Origin: an uncultured Roseburia sp.
GTDB taxonomy: Bacteria; Bacillota; Clostridia; Lachnospirales; Lachnospiraceae
Reading direction: 5' to 3'
NCBI GenBank assembly: GCA_900539115.1
Contig: UQAQ01000059.1
Location: 1-9,034 of the forward strand
DNA: 9,034 bases
In this document: one piece after another, positions 7,004-9,034 of the stretch
Position numbering within the stretch: the stretch's first letter is position 1
How the letters are laid out: each line of letters opens with the position of its first letter
Notes under the pieces: generated by a model
Told to the model about the DNA's origin: nothing
Database searches by the model: none
The model's input: only the letters and a program-made list of their open reading frames with translations
Position numbers and translations under genes: made by a program

Positions 7004-7261
7004 CTACTCCTTTTCTTTTGTCTTGATAAATTCTACCAAATAATCCAGCAATTCTTCCAGATTATTCATATGCAAAGTGAGTTCATCAAAATCCTGATAC
7101 TCTACTCCAAATTCTTCTTCCAGTTCTATGACAAAGTCAAACATGATAAGAGAATCCATCTCCAGGTTATCCTTTTCATATTTTTTCTGTAATTTCTCTT
7201 CCGTCATTTCATAACAATCCGCCAGCATCTTTCTACAGCGATTTCTAATATCTTCCTCCAT
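7004..7261 (-). CDS. Acyl carrier protein (stand-alone)
   Basis: An 85-residue acidic, helical protein with the carrier-protein signature EMDSLIMFDFVIELEEEFG. Ser37 in the MDSL motif is the predicted phosphopantetheine attachment site, and the helix that follows is typical for ACPs. Carriers of this type hold an acyl or aminoacyl group as a thioester during biosynthesis. AAGGAG lies five bases before the ATG at 7261, 12 bases after the preceding gene, and the adenylating enzyme starts three bases beyond the stop. It is unlikely to be the housekeeping fatty-acid AcpP: the flanking genes are not fatty-acid genes and the motif departs from the usual GADSL. A D-alanyl carrier (DltC-like) is an alternative, but the partner ligase is PaaK-like rather than DltA-like, and no DltB or DltD is present. 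Confidence 0.9.
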   Translation of the reverse strand: MEEDIRNRCRKMLADCYEMTEEKLQKKYEKDNLEMDSLIMFDFVIELEEEFGVEYQDFDELTLHMNNLEELLDYLVEFIKTKEKE

Positions 7262-7273
7262 TTATGCTCCTTC

Positions 7274-8815
7274 CTATCCTCTTTTCCATTCCTGAGTAAG
7301 GTATTTCATAAGGATTTCATCCTCTTTTTTTAAGTTCATCAACAAATCCACTAACAGGATGTCTTTTCTTTTATCCGGTCGTAAGCGATACTTCTGGCAT
7401 ACATGAATCAAATTAAAAGCCGTGGTTACCAACAGATGTGCGGTTTCTTTTAACGTATCATATAATTCTTTATCTATCAGTTCTTCCTGCCACATGTATT
7501 CAATCCGTTTTTCCATAATCACTTTATGCTCATACAACACATAAGAAACCCGACGATCTGACACCAGAACCTCTAACCCTTTCTGAGTTTGCAATTCCTC
7601 ATAGATTCGAATTCCGTATACCCTGTCTTCTGTCGGCAAAAAAGGTTGTGTGGCTAGTTCTGTATTGATTCCTTCCAGATAATCTTTGCACACTTTTTTT
7701 ATGTATTCCGGTACAAAGCGATAAAACCGAAATCCTTGATGATAAGTGATACTTTTGATTACAATATGCTCATACCTTTTTAATGTTTCTTTCATATCTT
7801 CATATGAAATGTGGTATCTTTGTATCTTACCTAAATTGTCGTACCCCACCGCCAAGAAAATTTTCTGTTTATCATCAAATCCGTAAAGTAAATTCTGATG
7901 CAAATGATGTTCATAATGATATTCGTCCCTTCCGTCCAAATAATACTGATCCAATTTCATTTCCACATATCTCTTTTGACATAACTCCCATTTTATGGCA
8001 GATATACCACCTCTCTGCATCAAATCCTGTACTTGAATGTAATTATAGTTTAGAAAATGATTGGGCAGATCAAACTGTTCATCTTTGTAAAAGTTGTAAA
8101 ATTCCAGGCGACGGTGCATACTGCCAACATCACAACTTATCTGGATAAAGTTACTGAAAAGCCATGGATAAAAGGAATTCTCTTCATGTCTTACTTGAAC
8201 ACCGATGTACAATTGTTTTCCCGTTTTTAACTGTCTTTCCCCCACTTTTTTGACATTTTTTCCTTCGCCATAAAAGCATTCTATCCTTCCTTGGGATATA
8301 TTTAAGACAAACTCTCCTTCTCGTCCGTCATCCTTTCCCGGAATCTCCTCTTTTTTACCCTCAAAGTACAAGGAAACCCCATCATGAATAAAATTCCCAA
8401 AACGACAAAGATATTTTTCGTCACCCAGTAGCACATTCTCTTCATCCTCTGTCAAAAATATATTAATTGCCGCCCATGGTTCCGATTCCTGCTGAAAATG
8501 CATTTTGACATGAATATACCCCTCGTTTCCCGCCAATGGCCGATAAATGCAGCCATTACAGGCACGATTGTACGCATCTTCTGTATCATATACCCAGCAT
8601 GAATCTTCCTGTTTTAAACCTATAGAAGTCCAATCTCCTGTTTCACTGCTGTCACAAATCTCAAATTTTGCAATTCTTTTTCCGATTCTTTCCTCTGCCA
8701 TAATAATGCATTGAGGAAACGCATAGTAAGAGTAACTCCGAACTTCCGGTTTCAAACTAACCGGGAGCTCGACTCTTTCAAATTTCCGTTTCTTTCTCTC
8801 TTTTTTTATCCTCAA
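7274..8815 (-). CDS. Two-part protein: beta-rich N-terminal half, BtrH (butirosin acyltransferase)-like C-terminal segment
   Basis: A 513-residue protein from a TTG start at 8815, which has AAGGAG six bases before it. An in-frame TTG at 8884 has no ribosome site and lies only about 11 bases past the predicted transcription start. Residues 1-20 are very basic and there is no signal peptide, so it should be cytoplasmic. Residues 30-230 are rich in short strands and may form a concanavalin-like sandwich (weak guess). Residues 268-345 fit the second half of the BtrH N-terminal domain pattern: VEMKLDQYYLDG, HHLHQNLLYGFDD (His303/304/306), FLAVGYDNLG, then ISYEDMKETL. In butirosin synthesis BtrH moves an acyl group from a carrier protein to the product, so the next-door ACP is supportive. 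I cannot place the expected nucleophilic Cys; Cys228 and Cys279 are candidates only. The last 120 residues look helical. Function remains inferred. Confidence 0.75.
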   Translation of the reverse strand: MRIKKERKKRKFERVELPVSLKPEVRSYSYYAFPQCIIMAEERIGKRIAKFEICDSSETGDWTSIGLKQEDSCWVYDTEDAYNRACNGCIYRPLAGNEGYIHVKMHFQQESEPWAAINIFLTEDEENVLLGDEKYLCRFGNFIHDGVSLYFEGKKEEIPGKDDGREGEFVLNISQGRIECFYGEGKNVKKVGERQLKTGKQLYIGVQVRHEENSFYPWLFSNFIQISCDVGSMHRRLEFYNFYKDEQFDLPNHFLNYNYIQVQDLMQRGGISAIKWELCQKRYVEMKLDQYYLDGRDEYHYEHHLHQNLLYGFDDKQKIFLAVGYDNLGKIQRYHISYEDMKETLKRYEHIVIKSITYHQGFRFYRFVPEYIKKVCKDYLEGINTELATQPFLPTEDRVYGIRIYEELQTQKGLEVLVSDRRVSYVLYEHKVIMEKRIEYMWQEELIDKELYDTLKETAHLLVTTAFNLIHVCQKYRLRPDKRKDILLVDLLMNLKKEDEILMKYLTQEWKRG

Positions 8816-8821
8816 AACTTT

Positions 8822-8827
8822 CTCCTT
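8822..8827 (-). promoter_or_regulatory. Ribosome binding site that fixes the TTG start at 8815
   Basis: AAGGAG on the minus strand, six bases from the TTG. It is the only good Shine-Dalgarno sequence near the beginning of this reading frame, so it decides the start. Confidence 0.75.
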
Positions 8828-8901
8828 CCAACCGTATGAAATATTACTCTCCCACACCCATATCGCATGTGTAAAGTATCTCAATATTAAAATTAATATA
8901 C

Positions 8902-8929
8902 ATTATACATACTTTTTTCCCGATTTCAA
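8902..8929 (-). promoter_or_regulatory. Sigma-A-like promoter of the operon
   Basis: On the minus strand, TTGAAA (8924-8929) is followed after 16 bases by a consensus TATAAT (8902-8907). The start of transcription would fall near 8895, giving a leader of about 80 bases before the TTG at 8815. The neighbouring repeats begin four bases upstream of the -35 box, which suggests regulated activity. No other equally good promoter was seen in front of the following five genes. Confidence 0.75.
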
Positions 8930-8933
8930 CTAT

Positions 8934-8973
8934 AAGTGCAAAATTGGTATCTTTAAGTGCAAAATTTGCACTT
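8934..8973. promoter_or_regulatory. Regulator binding region: direct repeat plus perfect palindrome
   Basis: The 12-mer AAGTGCAAAATT occurs at 8934-8945 and again at 8955-8966, a period of 21 bp or two helical turns. The second copy is part of a 19-bp perfect palindrome (8955-8973) with 9-bp arms. The array lies immediately upstream of the -35 box. Placement and spacing fit an activator that binds two sites on one face of the helix; Agr/LytTR-type regulators use this geometry. The repeat itself is not a textbook LytTR site, so the regulator is unknown. Confidence 0.7.
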
Positions 8974-8987
8974 TTTATCTATCCTTT

Positions 8988-9034
8988 TCATACTTTACTG
9001 TAATATTCCTTGATTGCTTTCCTAAACTCTTTTC
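8988..9034 (-). CDS. Possible C-terminal end of an upstream gene
   Basis: From the right edge one minus-strand frame reads KEFRKAIKEYYSKV and then stops with TGA at 8988-8990. The composition is plausible for the end of a protein and the frame is open to the window edge. At 14 codons, chance cannot be excluded and no family can be named. If real, it ends about 15 bases before the palindrome. An upstream regulator gene would be a natural candidate, but nothing here shows that. Confidence 0.35.
   Translation of the reverse strand, partial: KEFRKAIKEYYSKV

Noticed and set aside
6776..7192. Plus-strand open frame of 138 codons spanning the ligase/ACP junction
   Set aside because: It is complementary to two well-supported genes and its Phe/Ile/Leu-rich composition is what antisense of Lys/Glu-rich genes gives. 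It is not evidence of a membrane protein.
7004..7261. ACP interpreted as the D-alanine carrier DltC
   Set aside because: The partner ligase is PaaK-like, not DltA-like, and no DltB or DltD homologue is present.
7783..8148. Plus-strand open frame opposite the BtrH-like gene
   Set aside because: It is antisense to the coherent minus-strand gene and has no family features.
8955..8973. Palindrome considered as a terminator for the gene entering from the right
   Set aside because: The stem is A/T-rich with almost no loop, no T run follows on the minus strand, and one arm recurs as a direct repeat beside a promoter, which fits an operator better.
1..9034. CRISPR arrays, tRNA or rRNA genes, phage structural genes
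   Set aside because: No regularly spaced repeats, cloverleaf-like sequence, rRNA segments or phage proteins were seen on either strand.

Overview
This is a low-GC Firmicute sequence, most likely from an anaerobic gut-type Clostridium/Lachnospiraceae. The inference rests on A/T-rich codon use, strong AGGAGG-type ribosome sites before nearly every gene, secreted Lys-rich proteins with a dockerin-like calcium loop, and an IS66 element of the type common in Lachnospiraceae. Every convincing gene lies on the minus strand, so the window reads biologically from right (about 9000) to left.

Right edge (8816-9034): the possible last codons of an upstream gene are followed by a compact control region. 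This has a 19-bp perfect palindrome, a direct repeat of its half-site with a 21-bp period, and a sigma-A-like promoter (TTGAAA, 16 bp, TATAAT). Transcription from it should run through at least three tightly packed genes and probably seven.

Genes 1-3 (5783-8815) form a cytoplasmic acyl-activation cassette: a large protein whose C-terminal half resembles part of the butirosin BtrH acyltransferase family, a stand-alone acyl carrier protein, and a PaaK/CapK-like adenylate-forming enzyme. By analogy, the ligase would activate a carboxylic acid and load it on the carrier, and the BtrH-like protein would use the loaded carrier. The substrate and product are unknown.

Genes 4-7 (607-5771) all encode proteins with N-terminal signal peptides: a subtilisin (S8) protease with a C-terminal domain resembling zinc-dependent phospholipase C, a probable beta-propeller protein, and two related leucine-rich-repeat proteins. 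None has an LPXTG anchor, a clear lipobox or a C-terminal membrane helix, so they are probably released or held non-covalently at the surface. Spacings up to 1911 are 3 to 34 bases or overlapping. The last gene sits behind a 176-base gap and may also have its own signal.

Left edge (1-577): the gene run ends in a strong bidirectional hairpin terminator. An IS66-family element (tnpA whole, tnpB start) lies directly against the terminator's A/T tail and continues off the window.

The notable point is the combination: an ACP/adenylation/BtrH-like small-molecule cassette in apparent single transcription with a protease-phospholipase-like fusion and LRR exoproteins. I do not recognise this as a described system. 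Operon membership, substrates and function are inferences.
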